Assembly (NCBI GenBank): GCA_025677815.1
Contig: JAIXMP010000003.1
Span: 124,001-188,000, forward strand
Reading direction: 5' to 3'
Length of the DNA: 64,000 nt
Origin: Phascolomyces articulosus
Lineage: Eukaryota > Mucoromycota > Mucoromycetes > Mucorales > Lichtheimiaceae
The position numbers and the translations under genes are program-made. Numbering within the stretch: the stretch's first letter is position 1; the number at the start of each line of letters is the position of its first letter. Below, piece by piece: positions 23,221 through 34,411 of the stretch. The notes under the pieces are model-generated. The model made no database searches and had not been told where the DNA came from. It saw only the letters and a list, made by a program, of their open reading frames with translations.

Positions 23221-25873
23221 TAATAATATAATAATATAATAATAATAACGATGGGTGTATTATTAATTTATATTGAATTTAATGCATTGACTTTTGATAT
23301 ATATATTTAGTGTAGCCAGTTGAAAAATAGTTATTAAAACAGCGGATTAACCCGGTAAGCTTAAATAGAGAAATAGGATGTATACGATGAATGTGATTCA
23401 TGCTAAAATGTAATTTTTGATCTGCCAGAGCTCATAAATTTGTTTTATGCAGGTAAATAACTAACTAAAATAATATAACATATAGTATACTATACTTTTT
23501 TTGTATATATTCAAATTAACCTATTTCATGTCCAAATGTGGACAGTGTTTTTTGGACAAAAGGAAATTGGCTCACATGCTAATACTCATGAAAGAAAAAG
23601 GGGGATCGTGTGGTAAGTTGTCGTAAAGATGTACTAAACAAATAAAAAAGAAAGTGGATTCGATTATATTATAGACTTGCCAAATAAATATAATTAGTAT
23701 AATAACTTTTATTGCCTTAAATGAAAGGAATATCTTAACTGCCAAAAACAGTAGCATCTGACAAGTAGGAGGATTTAGTTTGTCGCACTAAAAGCAAGCA
23801 TCCTGGGTATGACCCAAAAAATTATAGTTTTTACGAGTATCCATACTTTTTAAAATAAGACATTTGTATGCCCATATGAAGATTGTGCCTTAAATCATGA
23901 AAAAAAAATCATTCTACAACGAAAAACAGCTTCATACGCCTCTTTATCTATATCATGATGCTGAGGCAAATAAATTTTAGCCAATGTATGGTTATGCTGT
24001 TGTTTTTGAGATAAGATTAATAATTATTATTATATATCCCATCTAATCTAAAAAAAATATTTAGGCAAGACCTTCTTTATTACGCAGTAAGTGTGGAAAA
24101 CGTTAAGAAATTTCTGTTACAACGTACCAAACGTGGCTGATGTAAAAAAAATAAAAATAAAGTATATATAATGATTTATATTATCGAGTAATAATATTAC
24201 TGCAAATGAATGTGGTATATCTACATATCCATACTTCTTCTCATATATAATCACCGATATGTACGGTTAAAATTTTTTTTTTATTATGTCTCCTACACCG
24301 ATATGTACTATTACTTCGTGTTATCATACTAAATATGCACATATAATTGATCGTCTCACATAATCCATACTTGAATAATAATAATAATCATAACAATAAT
24401 ATACAATAATGATTATGACATAATAATATTCTATATCGCAATAATAATGAATTAAGATCACCACCCAATGATTACGAACAAGCATTTTTCATACCCTCTC
24501 ATCATACGAATAAGAGCATAGCATGTAAAACATAAAACATTCAATATCAAACTAGTAATTATATAAATAATCTCATGGAGTACGTACAATTACATTCCTA
24601 TATTGATTTACATCACGTAATTTAAACAATTTAAATAATAGTAAACTACAATGATCTATGAACTGACATGAGTAAGAAAACATTTATAAATACTATACAT
24701 TACAAACTATAAATAACTATCAACTCATATACAACCTTTATTATCATCTATATTGATTCTCAGGTACAAGATTTCTTTTTTGCCCCTTTCCATTTGCCAT
24801 TTGATTTATCTCTTCTTCTATCCTATCCATACCATAATATCCATGCTGAAACTTTTTGACTTAGAGCCATGTCATTCATTTAGTATGGCCAATTTAATGA
24901 ACAATGGCACATCTTAGCTGAGGTAGACCCATATTATTTAGAAAATGTGGCTCATTTTCAATCCAATGCTTTTTTTCTGTCAAACTGTTTGCATGCTTGC
25001 ATGAATTTTTTCCTAACAGTCAATCGGAAAGCTGATAGTTAATTAAAAGCTTAGCTGGTTTTTTTTTTTTGAAAGCCTTTCTCTTTCTCTTTTTCTTTCG
25101 CTCTCTCAAAATCCAGCAATGAATCCAAATAATTCTTTTTTTTTATTAGAGGTGGAGGTGACGAAAGAAGGCAAAAAAAAAAAAGATATCCTATCCCTAG
25201 ACTCTATAAGAATGAAAATGATCATATCGTAATATAAAACATTTTATTTATAATAAGATTCACAACTGGAAAAGGAAGGCTATTATTTCAGAAACTATTT
25301 TCGGAGAGTAAGACGAATCATAAACCAGCAAAGTAATGGTTATGATTATTTTTGTAAAGAACATCGTCAAATATATATAAATCAAATACGACGGTTGTAA
25401 ATTACATTTTTTGATCTGTTCTCCGCTATATTTTATTTGTAAAAATATGCGATGTGGCTGTAATCTTCGGTAAAGATGTTTGACCGGGTTTACATATGAA
25501 TTTTATTTATATTAAGTACCAATCAAAGTGCATGAAACATCCATTCCCGGAGGCATGCACCCATTCGCACATTTTAAATCATATTTTACATAAGTTCTTC
25601 TATAATTTTGATGAATAACGAGAGTATATTACAGTAGTAATAGCAAAGCAATTTATAAAGTTACTACAGTAAATAATGAATGAAGGTTTTCCTTTCTTAT
25701 GCAGATGGATATACATTTTTTCTTAACCTTCTATCTTTTTTTTTAATTATCAATTTTCTGATTTAAATGTATTCGATTTATTCTTTCCCAGGCTAAAAAT
25801 TCAACGTAATGAAGATAAACGAACAAAACAGTTTATAATTTTCTACCAGATGACAATGTTTCTATTTTTTTTA

Positions 25874-25919
25874 AAGAGGCGCTCTGACAATTTGTTTTTT
25901 TTCTTGTTCCGCGCCTCTT
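25874..25919. repeat. Perfect 9-bp G+C-rich inverted repeat
   Basis: AAGAGGCGC at 25874-25882 and GCGCCTCTT at 25911-25919 are perfect complements across 28 nt that include a T8 run. It stands out in very A+T-rich DNA. Role unknown. Confidence 0.5.
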
Positions 25920-27524
25920 CTTTATTTGTTGTACAAGGGAAGTATTTTAGTTAGTAGCAAAATAATGAGTGGAGTTGAATTATATATAAAGAACTAAAGT
26001 TAAAGAAGAGGTTCCCTTGATTAAAATCCAAATTTCGTCAGAAGAGAACCCCTAAATAAATAGGAGGACACATGGTTTTTCTTTATCTCTTTTTTTTTTA
26101 TGTATGACCATCATTGAATGAAGCGGGAACAACTTTCTATAACCAACATGACAAAAAAATGAATGTAGTATCCTTATAATTATTGCTTGGTAAGAAATAT
26201 TGATGATTACTTCTTTTCCTTCTCCATTACTCCATCATTATTATGATTCTATATTGCATGATTTTTATTGTCAATGGCGTCTTGTTTTAAATAAAAATAA
26301 TAACAATAATATGCTGATGGTGTGCTTTATTTTATTCATAGGCCAACGATCTGTATGTATTTTTTTTTCACGAATGTTTGTTACCCTTCTTTAGTTACAA
26401 TTCTAATGAAAATCCCAGTACCTTGGGTTAGCCCATAGATATAAATGTTCAGATTGATGAGAACACTTTTTTGTCCTACATCTTATATCATCATCCATCT
26501 CTGGTCCAGAATAAGAACACAACCGATCTTTCTGTGATTAGCTTGATCATATTAATGTTTTTCGATGATATCATAGAATTACAAATACTAACCTGAGAGA
26601 TGAACTTTCTTTTTGTTATATATTTGATGGCTTATTATAGCTAGCACATACAAATAAAAAAGCACGTATTAATTTACCAATAAAACTAGCCCATATCATC
26701 TTTTTCAAAGAAGTGTCTACTTTTGCAAGTATCGCTTGCGGTTATATAGTTAATAAAAACACCATTTCAATACCAAAATGAGCCATTGAAGATACAATAT
26801 ATCATAATATTTAGGTGAGTAATCACTGATGGGAACTTTTGTCATGTTTTTTTTACAGAATTCTTGGGCTTACTAAGTAGTGGAGCGCCACACATTTTAT
26901 ACCCACCACCTTATATCGTGTCGAATATTCCCGTTTTACAGTGCCATGGGTATTGTACTCTTTCAATATGCTATTTCTTCTCTGAATATACGATTGTTCT
27001 ATACAAACGTATTAATATTACTATGAGTGTTTGTGTTCAATGACTACTTATATAAAAGTACGTACCTTATGGAAAGATAATTTACCATTGTATATCACAT
27101 GTATAAATCATTAACAGTTGACAATCAAAAGCTGTTATTATTGATTGCTAAACATCTTATTATGGAAACCTCATGCCAAGGCTTTTTTAACACAATCGGG
27201 GTAGAAGCAGAATCGTAGGAAAATATACATAAATCAATATATGGAACTCATGATAACTTTTTTTTTCTAAAATAGCAAGGATCGTGGCTGGCTGTATTTT
27301 TTTATTATTTTATAGTTGGGAAAATGAAGCTAACTTGATATATTCGAATAAACGCATGATAAGACGGTTTACCTTATTGGTCGATAAATCTTTTATGGTG
27401 CATGTTTGTTATTGGTTTTTTTTTGCACCTTTTGTTTATTAAAAGGGAGATATAGATAGATAGTATCGAATATGGCTTTAAAACTAATATAAATATATAT
27501 ATTAATACAGAATTTTTTTTATAA

Positions 27525-27683
27525 ATGAGTGAAGAAAATGTTATTATTCATACTGCTTTAAAGGTCAATGATGAAGAATCGTTGTTACGTTTTGTTGAGG
27601 TATCTTCCTAAACACACGGCCCAGTGGTACAGAAACAGACAACTTTTTTTAAGTTACGAGATAAAGTTCCCAAGGATGATTGA
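27525..27683 (+). CDS. Candidate small gene with one intron (34 residues)
   Basis: An ATG at 27525 opens 25 codons (MSEENVIIHTALKVNDEESL, then LRFVE) ending exactly at a GTATCT donor (27600). After a 54-nt gap containing CCTAAAC and ending TTTAAG, the frame resumes at 27654 for LRDKVPKDD and TGA (27681-27683). The composition is acidic and protein-like. No family is recognised. It could also be a truncated first exon of a lost gene. Confidence 0.28.
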
Positions 27684-28218
27684 TTAATCAATGATAACTA
27701 TGCTGTAAATAGTAATGAAGACGAAAGCGAGAGGGGGTGGGGGTCAGTGTGGGGGTGCAATGTATTATACATGATGATGATGTAGTGCTACGTAAACAAC
27801 ACATCTAAGAAGATTACGTTTTTTATATATATTTATATCCACTTCAACGGATGATGAGCTATATCGATTCAGTTTTATATTCCCTCATTTTGTGTGTGTG
27901 TGTGTGTATTGTGGCTTTATTTGTGCAATCCGTGTTACTGTAAACAATTGTTTTTTCTATAAAATATTTTGGGTTTAGAAAAAAAAATAGATGGGATAAA
28001 AGTTTTTATTAGCTTCATCTTTTTTCATGAAGACAAAAAGTATCAAGTGGATGTCAAGAGAGATGAGTCAATCCATTTTTTCCTGATGCGATGGCAAAAT
28101 AATTATTACCAGGGAAACACATCTCTCTAGGTTTCTCCATGACATAAAAAGTAATTACCCATCTGGCTCTTAATGTTTATAACATCCTGTTGATGTTTTT
28201 TCTCTTTTCTTGGTCTCT

Positions 28219-28240
28219 CCCGAGGCATTTCAGCCTCGGG
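28219..28240. repeat. 8-bp perfect G+C-rich hairpin
   Basis: CCCGAGGC, a 6-nt loop and GCCTCGGG form a perfect stem. It is not followed by a T run, so it is not a Pol III or bacterial-type terminator. Function unknown. Confidence 0.5.
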
Positions 28241-28845
28241 CGATACATGTGTTTTCATGCCGCAAATTTGGTTTGTGGGTTGTCAACTGATACATCATTT
28301 CAATATGAATCCTCGGGAACAATCGAATGTACTATTGAGTATGGGAAGAGGAGCTGACAGCTTTTTTTTTTGTAAATTTGGGTAAAACTAAATTGGGATT
28401 ATAAAAAACATGTGTAATTTGTTTATGAAGGAAGAAAGGAAACTTTTTATTAATAATAATGGAAACATAAAGTTCATAAGTAATTAGTTTAAAAAAAAAT
28501 GATACAAAAAAGTGTGCTTGAAAGATATAATAGAGCCTTCTCTTTCAATAATATGGACTTATATAATGAGTGAGAAGAAAAGAAAAGATATATATATATA
28601 TAATATAGGTACAAAGTGGTATGACTACAATGTTTGTTGTATATAGGTTAATATGGTTGGTAATAGATTGTGAGGGTTTTAAAAAATGCTTTTTTTTTGC
28701 TATACAGGATGTAATATGTGTGTGCAGGAAGGATTAAAAGAAAGTGTGGAAAGATAATGTTATATAAGTACAATAATAAATGCATGTAGGAGGGTTATAT
28801 GATGATGGTAAACATAAAAAGAGGAGAGAACAAATGGAAAGTGTT

Positions 28846-30110
28846 TTAAGGTGTTACTACTGAATCATCTTGCATCGATGAACTGAGAGTGCTTGTAGGT
28901 GATGAAGAAGGAGACATGAATGGTTGTTGCTCGTGATTCTTTCCTTGTTCTTTTTCTTTACTTGCTTCAGCAGCTGCACGTTTACGTTCCAATTTAGCAT
29001 AATGAAGACCACAAGCATTACAGAGAGTACGAGCACCATCAGGTCCTCGACGCCATTCTGGAGTTTCTGAAATATTACAAGAATGACAACGTCCTTGGAA
29101 TACAGTTCGCTTCTATTATACATAAACAATTCATTATATTAGTTTTACGAGTTTTATTATTGGAGAAAGAGAAAAAGTAGTTCAATCATCAATAATGATA
29201 CATACTCTTCGCTTTCGTTGACGGAGACTACGTAAAGGGTTACTGTCGTCATAATGCATTACTTCTTCGTCATCATGTGTTTCTGGTCGTTGGTCCACCT
29301 GAAAATTTTTAATAAATAAAAGGATTAAATGTTTTGATCTTACAAAAAGATATTTTAAACGTATAACACTTTGAGTAGAAGCTTACATAAACACTGGTAG
29401 GAGTCACCAAGGTAGAATAATAAGCCTGTCGCTTTTCTTCTTGAGCGGCTAATTGTTGTTTTTGCATTCGTAAGAGAGCATTCAAGATTTCATTTGCACG
29501 ACCAATCATATCATCAAGCCATGGCTGAGAGTTTGCTAAAAGATGAGCATCCGCAGGCATATTGGACTGTTGTTGAACCATTGTTTCACGCATGGTTGAG
29601 CAATTATTCACAATCTAAAGATATATATATAAGCATCCATCTTCCATTGGCATGTAGTATCATCATCAAGAGGGTGACTCTTCTTACCTGATCCATATCT
29701 TGGAATACTCTTTTACGAGTAGCAGCTGCTCGTTGGTTTTCAATTTGTTGTTGTTGAGACACACGATAATCAGGTTGAGGCCAAGGAGCAAGTTTTTGTG
29801 GGGATGAGGATTGTTGTTGTTGTTGTTGTTGTGCAAGATGAGATCGAGGAGATGTTTGTGGTTGTGGTTGGGATGATTGTTTTTGATGATGTTGAGGGTA
29901 TGTAAAAGGATGGAGTCGGCGACTTTGGTCATCCATGGTAGTAGTGATAGATGTAGTCATGAGGACAGGCGCTGCCTTGAGATTCGCAAGTGGTGGCGAT
30001 GGTAATGACATAGAAGGCCCTCTACTAAAATTCCATGACGATGAAGGTGGGAGTTGACTGTCAATACTGGAAATAGGAGGGAGGATAGGTCGTTGATTTG
30101 GTGACTGCAT
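28846..30110 (-). CDS. GATA-type zinc-finger transcription factor (NsdD-like finger)
   Basis: DNA-binding regulator with one GATA zinc finger. Exons 29688-30110, 29387-29614, 29206-29298 and 28846-29112 join in frame to 336 residues. The finger is Cys257-x2-Cys260-x18-Cys279-x2-Cys282 with [15 protein letters not shown] and [15 protein letters not shown], the 18-residue-loop class found in NsdD and in plant GATA factors. A basic patch (RQRKRRKR) precedes it. The N-terminal two-thirds is disordered, Pro/Ser/Gln-rich with a run of seven Gln. A central segment ([20 protein letters not shown]) looks helical, possibly a coiled coil. In ascomycetes NsdD acts in sexual development and conidiation control; whether that applies here is unknown. 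Confidence 0.9.
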
Positions 30111-31425
30111 ATGGAATAATTGTTGTTAATTGTTCTTTTAGACGTATAAGAAGAAAGAGGGAGAAAAAAGTGGAGAAGAAAGAAAAGAAAGAGAAAGAAG
30201 AACAAATAAAAGATTTTTAAGGGAAAAGATATCGAATTTTAAAGTTACAAACAAGCGTTTAATATCGAGATCATAAAGCAGATATGGTTTGGCTGCCGAT
30301 CAGACAAGCTCTTTGCTATAATTTCATAAATACCGTCAAAAATGTAAAAAACCAACTGTGTAACCCGAAAGACCGGCCAGAGCCAATTCGGCTCAAAAAA
30401 AAAGTTTGTATACTTAATAGACTCCCCGCATCATATTTTTGATTTATCTTATCAATTGTTTCTCTTTTTTGGATTTGTTTCCCCTTTTAATTCAGTTTTA
30501 AACACTTCAGGTTTTAAACCTTCCTTTTTCAATATCCGGCCTTTTTTTAGTCTCTTTAAAAGACCCTTAAATAATCAACATCATCCACTCTCAATAATAA
30601 TAATAACCAAATTATACATAATAAAAACGATTATATATCTGTTAATTTCAAACACCTTTTCCTCCCCGTCATCACGGTTCTCATAACTCAAACTTGGCAT
30701 TAATCGTTTATAGTAGTTTTGTTACAACCAAATCTTACAGGTGCCTAAATCTTATCTTGAAATTATAGACCATAACTTCTTCTATTTACTCATCAACATC
30801 CCGGAAGGTCCGGGTTGATTCTTCCCTCCTGTAAATTTTTCTCTCTTCTCCCCCAATTTCCAATTCATTCATTCATTCTATTATTTATTCCACTCACTTT
30901 TTTACACACACATAAAATTTCCAACTCACAATAAAATTACACACGCCCTCACCCCGTAGTTTCGGATGGAATAACTGAGTTCATTCGTTCTGTCATTTTT
31001 TACCTAACGATTTACAATTTTATTGGATAGAGATAACAGAAAAAAAACACTTTTGGTTTGGACTAAAAACATCCTGCGTGAGAAACTTCATGTAAACTTT
31101 ATATATATTTAACCATTTATTTGCTTTTCAACCCATTCAAAATTATATAATTCATTATGATTATGATTATGATTCGCGGAATCTGTAACTTTATTCACTA
31201 AAAAATCGTAAAAAACAGTCAGCTTCCCCGCTTTTATAATAATATTCCACACTCTTGGTAAAACTATTTATGTTTTTTTTTTATATTTTTATATATTTAT
31301 TTATTATATATTTATTCATACTATCAAATAAAACATATTCACAACAAATTTCAATAATTATTTTGTATACAATGTAAATAAATGGATGGTTTCATGAGAT
31401 GGGTTTTCACTGGTTTGTTATATTT
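30111..31425. promoter_or_regulatory. Upstream region of the GATA-factor gene, 1.3 kb
   Basis: Between the GATA-factor start and the Sgf73-like stop. It should hold the GATA promoter/5' UTR and the Sgf73 3' UTR. Apart from homopolymers, a small CCGGAAGGTCCGG palindrome-like site near 30801-30813 and TTA/ATA repeats, I see nothing definite. Confidence 0.4.
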
Positions 31426-33970
31426 TTATGTATCTCGTATAGTACCATTCGAAGATGCATATACGGTGCCAGTGTTCATGGATCCTGAAAATCCTATCAT
31501 ACCTAACGGAGGTCCGGTTAGTCCTGTTGATGGCTGACTAATATGGTTCATAGTAGCAGTGGTAGGTGAATTCATCATTAAATGAGAAAAATTCGGCTGT
31601 TGTTGCTGTTGTTGTGATAATTGTTGTTGAGAGGACTGGGATGGATGTAAAGGAGAAGGTGAATTGGTGGTAATGTTATTATTATTATACAGGCTTGATA
31701 AGCTACTATTGCTATCACTATGGGCCATAGGTTCAGATTTAGGTGTAATGGTATCAAGTAAAATGTCTCGTAATCGATAACATTGTCGTCGTCGTTTTAC
31801 AAAATAAAATGGTTTTTCAGCAAGCGGCATTGGACAACTTTGTCTTATGGCATTCATCACATTATCCACTTCTTCATCCGAATTTACATGATGTTCTTCA
31901 TTTATTTGTATACTATCTTGCGCATTGGTACCTGTAGCACTTGCAGGGGCAGGTGATGCAGTCCTATTTTGTGATTTTTTGGCATTTGTTTTTGTTGTCT
32001 TGGTCACTGTGGTTGTTCCTTTATTGGTGCTTGCATTGGCACCCGTGGCTAAATGATTATTTCAAAATGTGTTACATTTAATATAATCGTATATCATGTA
32101 AACATTTATTTGTTACCATCCAAAAAATCACACCAATGATAACCAAGAAAAACTCTCTCGCCGAGGCTCGGTTATCTTTGGTTGCTTTTGGTAAAAAAAA
32201 ATAATAATCTTACATTGAGGTCGACCAATCGCTTTCTTTTGATATGCGGATAAAAGAACATCATAAGGTTGAGATCTTCCTGCAACCGCTCGTTTTGCGC
32301 CCATCGAATGACTTTTACACGTTAATGATCGAGTACATGGTGTATTGTTAGGTCCTTGTATAACACCACATTGTTTATCCAAATCCAAAGGTGCTACATC
32401 ATGATGAAGATCAACGTAATCAAAAGTTTCATATTAATATGCCAATTTTAAAAACGGGGATGAGTCATTGCTAATCATTATTCAATGTTATGTTTTACCT
32501 TTTTGTTTGGGTGTAGCTTTCGCCTTTTGTTTTTCTTTCTTTAATTTTTTTTTCTCGGGTTTATCATTTGTGGATGGAGGACGTTTTGCAGGGACAGATG
32601 ATGAATCCAACGCTTCTGTAACTTTCCCCTTTTAGTATCATTCACCAGATCCAATAAAACTTAAAACTTAAAAATAATATACATATAAAAAAACAATGTA
32701 CTACCTTCAATTGCGTCACCACCATGGTTGCCACTACTGGTGCTACCACTGCCACCATTATTATTGTTATTGTTATGAGCACCGCCACCTTTCTTATCAG
32801 TTTGTCTCTTCTTTTTGGTAGTAGATGAATCGCTTTGTCGTTTTAATGCAATTGGATTATCATCATCTTCGTCGTCATCGTCTGAAAATATGCCTTTCAT
32901 TTTTGATTTATCATTGTTGGATGAAGAGGACGAGGATTCCATTTGTGCCGTTAATGCTCTTGGTTTCTTATTTCCTTTACCACACGTTTCTAAACATGAT
33001 AGATTTGTTAATTAAACCATGATAAGGGGAAAAAGTTTATTTCTTGATAAGCATAGAACAAATCATTTCCATTTCCTGCATCTCTTCCATTTCTTCCTTT
33101 TTCCCCCGGTTTTCCTCCCAGCAATTGCTACAGCAATAAATAATACTTTTTTTTTCTTCATTACCTGAATGAGCACGGAAACTATTGGCAAGAATGGGTC
33201 TTTGACACGTTTTGCATTTCACTACAATAACATCTTCTTCCATTGTATTTGTTCCAAATGTTTTACGTTCATTGGCTTCGAATTTGGATACGGTTGGAGA
33301 TAATTCACCATCAGAAAGACTATCTTCTGCTTCATCAAAAGAATCAATAATGTCATGCATTTTTTTCCAAGAGGAAGATGGGTTATTGCTATTGTGAATG
33401 TCGGAGGGGTATTTTTGCTTTAAAAGTCCACTTTCTGAATTATATGGTAATCGATTCCAACTGGAGTCTTCTTGAAATACAGAGAGTGTAGTAGGTGTTA
33501 CGTGTTTTGACCAATCGAATGTGTTTCCGTCTGGTGCAGTAATAAGTGGTTTGGCTAAAGAATTGATGTCTATTTTATAATGGGAGCATAAGAAAAAGAA
33601 GAAAAAAAGGTTGGGTTATGTTGTTGTACTTGATATTTTATTACTTCTTACCTGTTTGTAAACGTTCGATTTCGGTTCCTTTTTTACTCAAGATATTTTG
33701 TTGTTCTTCTGTCAAGTAATCTATATCATTCATTCAGACAATAAATATATATCAATTTCATATATAACTTGTCAATTACAATCCATTCTAACTCTTTTCC
33801 AATCTTCCTTTCCCCTTAATCAAATATACCCCATCACACATTAACAGTGGTAATCTCTTTTTTCTTTTTGTTATAGATCCGTTTCCATTCACGTTCTTTT
33901 ACAATCTAAAACAGCACAAAATAAGCTCTTGTTATATACCTTGTTTTTTACTTGGCCCGTTGGCCGACAT
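31426..33970 (-). CDS. SGF73: SAGA-associated factor 73 / ataxin-7-like protein (SCA7 domain)
   Basis: Anchors the histone H2B deubiquitinase module to the SAGA co-activator complex in the nucleus. Exons 33940-33970, 33652-33720, 33165-33569, 32705-32989, 32499-32615, 32214-32393 and 31426-32048 join in frame to 569 residues. A first zinc finger is C152-x2-C155-x11-H167-x3-C171 ([20 protein letters not shown]). The SCA7 zinc domain at about 303-362 has C311, C322, C328 and H331 ([18 protein letters not shown], then [14 protein letters not shown]), which is diagnostic of the family. Low-complexity linkers include an acidic DDDDEDDD, poly-Asn/Gly, Lys-rich ([12 protein letters not shown]) and a Gln-rich tail. 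A segment [20 protein letters not shown] follows the SCA7 domain. The 10-codon first exon is small but splices cleanly. Confidence 0.92.
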
Positions 33971-34411
33971 GATCTTTAAGGAACCAAAGTATAAACGAAA
34001 AAAAAAAAGAATGAAAAGCAAAGTAACGTTCTTGCGCAGCGATTGAAAATAGGTTGTTTGCTGGTTGCAAGATCGTTTTGTTTTTGAATGAAAGGCGCTA
34101 AAACACACGTAATAGAGAGACTTTAGTAACGTGCTGATATATATATCAGTAATATGTAAGGCCAACTATTATGAAGAGCGTACGTGTTCTTGGTTTATCT
34201 TATTTTTTTTTTCACTTTACCAACCTTTGGGTGGTGAAAACGACTTTTGTTGTAATCAAGTTGCTTCGCTATTGGATGAATTGACCAATCTAAACCAATT
34301 TCCCGACTGTCCAATCATGAATCAGCATTTTATAGTTACAAAATAACATTAACAAAAAAAGACAAGCTCATCATATTAAACTGAAAAGTGAATGGATAGG
34401 CAGTAATTTAT
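33971..34411. other. Intergenic, 0.44 kb
   Basis: Compact spacer between the Sgf73-like start and the acyl-CoA synthetase stop, both on the minus strand. It must contain the Sgf73 promoter. A perfect TGATATATATATCA palindrome lies near 34135-34148. No gene is seen. Confidence 0.45.

Larger units (their letters stand above)
19651..28845. other. 9.2-kb gene-poor, A+T-rich region
   Basis: No confident conserved gene between the CHORD start and the GATA-factor stop. It holds a 31-codon candidate microprotein (21085-21180), ORF relics (22200-22534 and 22996-23220), a candidate two-exon small gene (27525-27683), G+C-rich inverted repeats (25874-25919 and 28219-28240), many TA/ATA repeats and a tandem 15-bp duplication (TTCACCTGTATAGA-like) near 22834-22862. 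The rest appears to be unconstrained A+T-rich DNA. The promoter of the CHORD gene lies at its left end. Confidence 0.5.

Noticed and set aside
26860..27043. Plus-strand stretch open for about 60 codons after a TTTTTACAG acceptor-like site (EFLGLLSSGAPHILYPPPYI start)
   Set aside because: No start, no donor partner, and a composition close to that of random A+T-rich frames; nothing to join it to.
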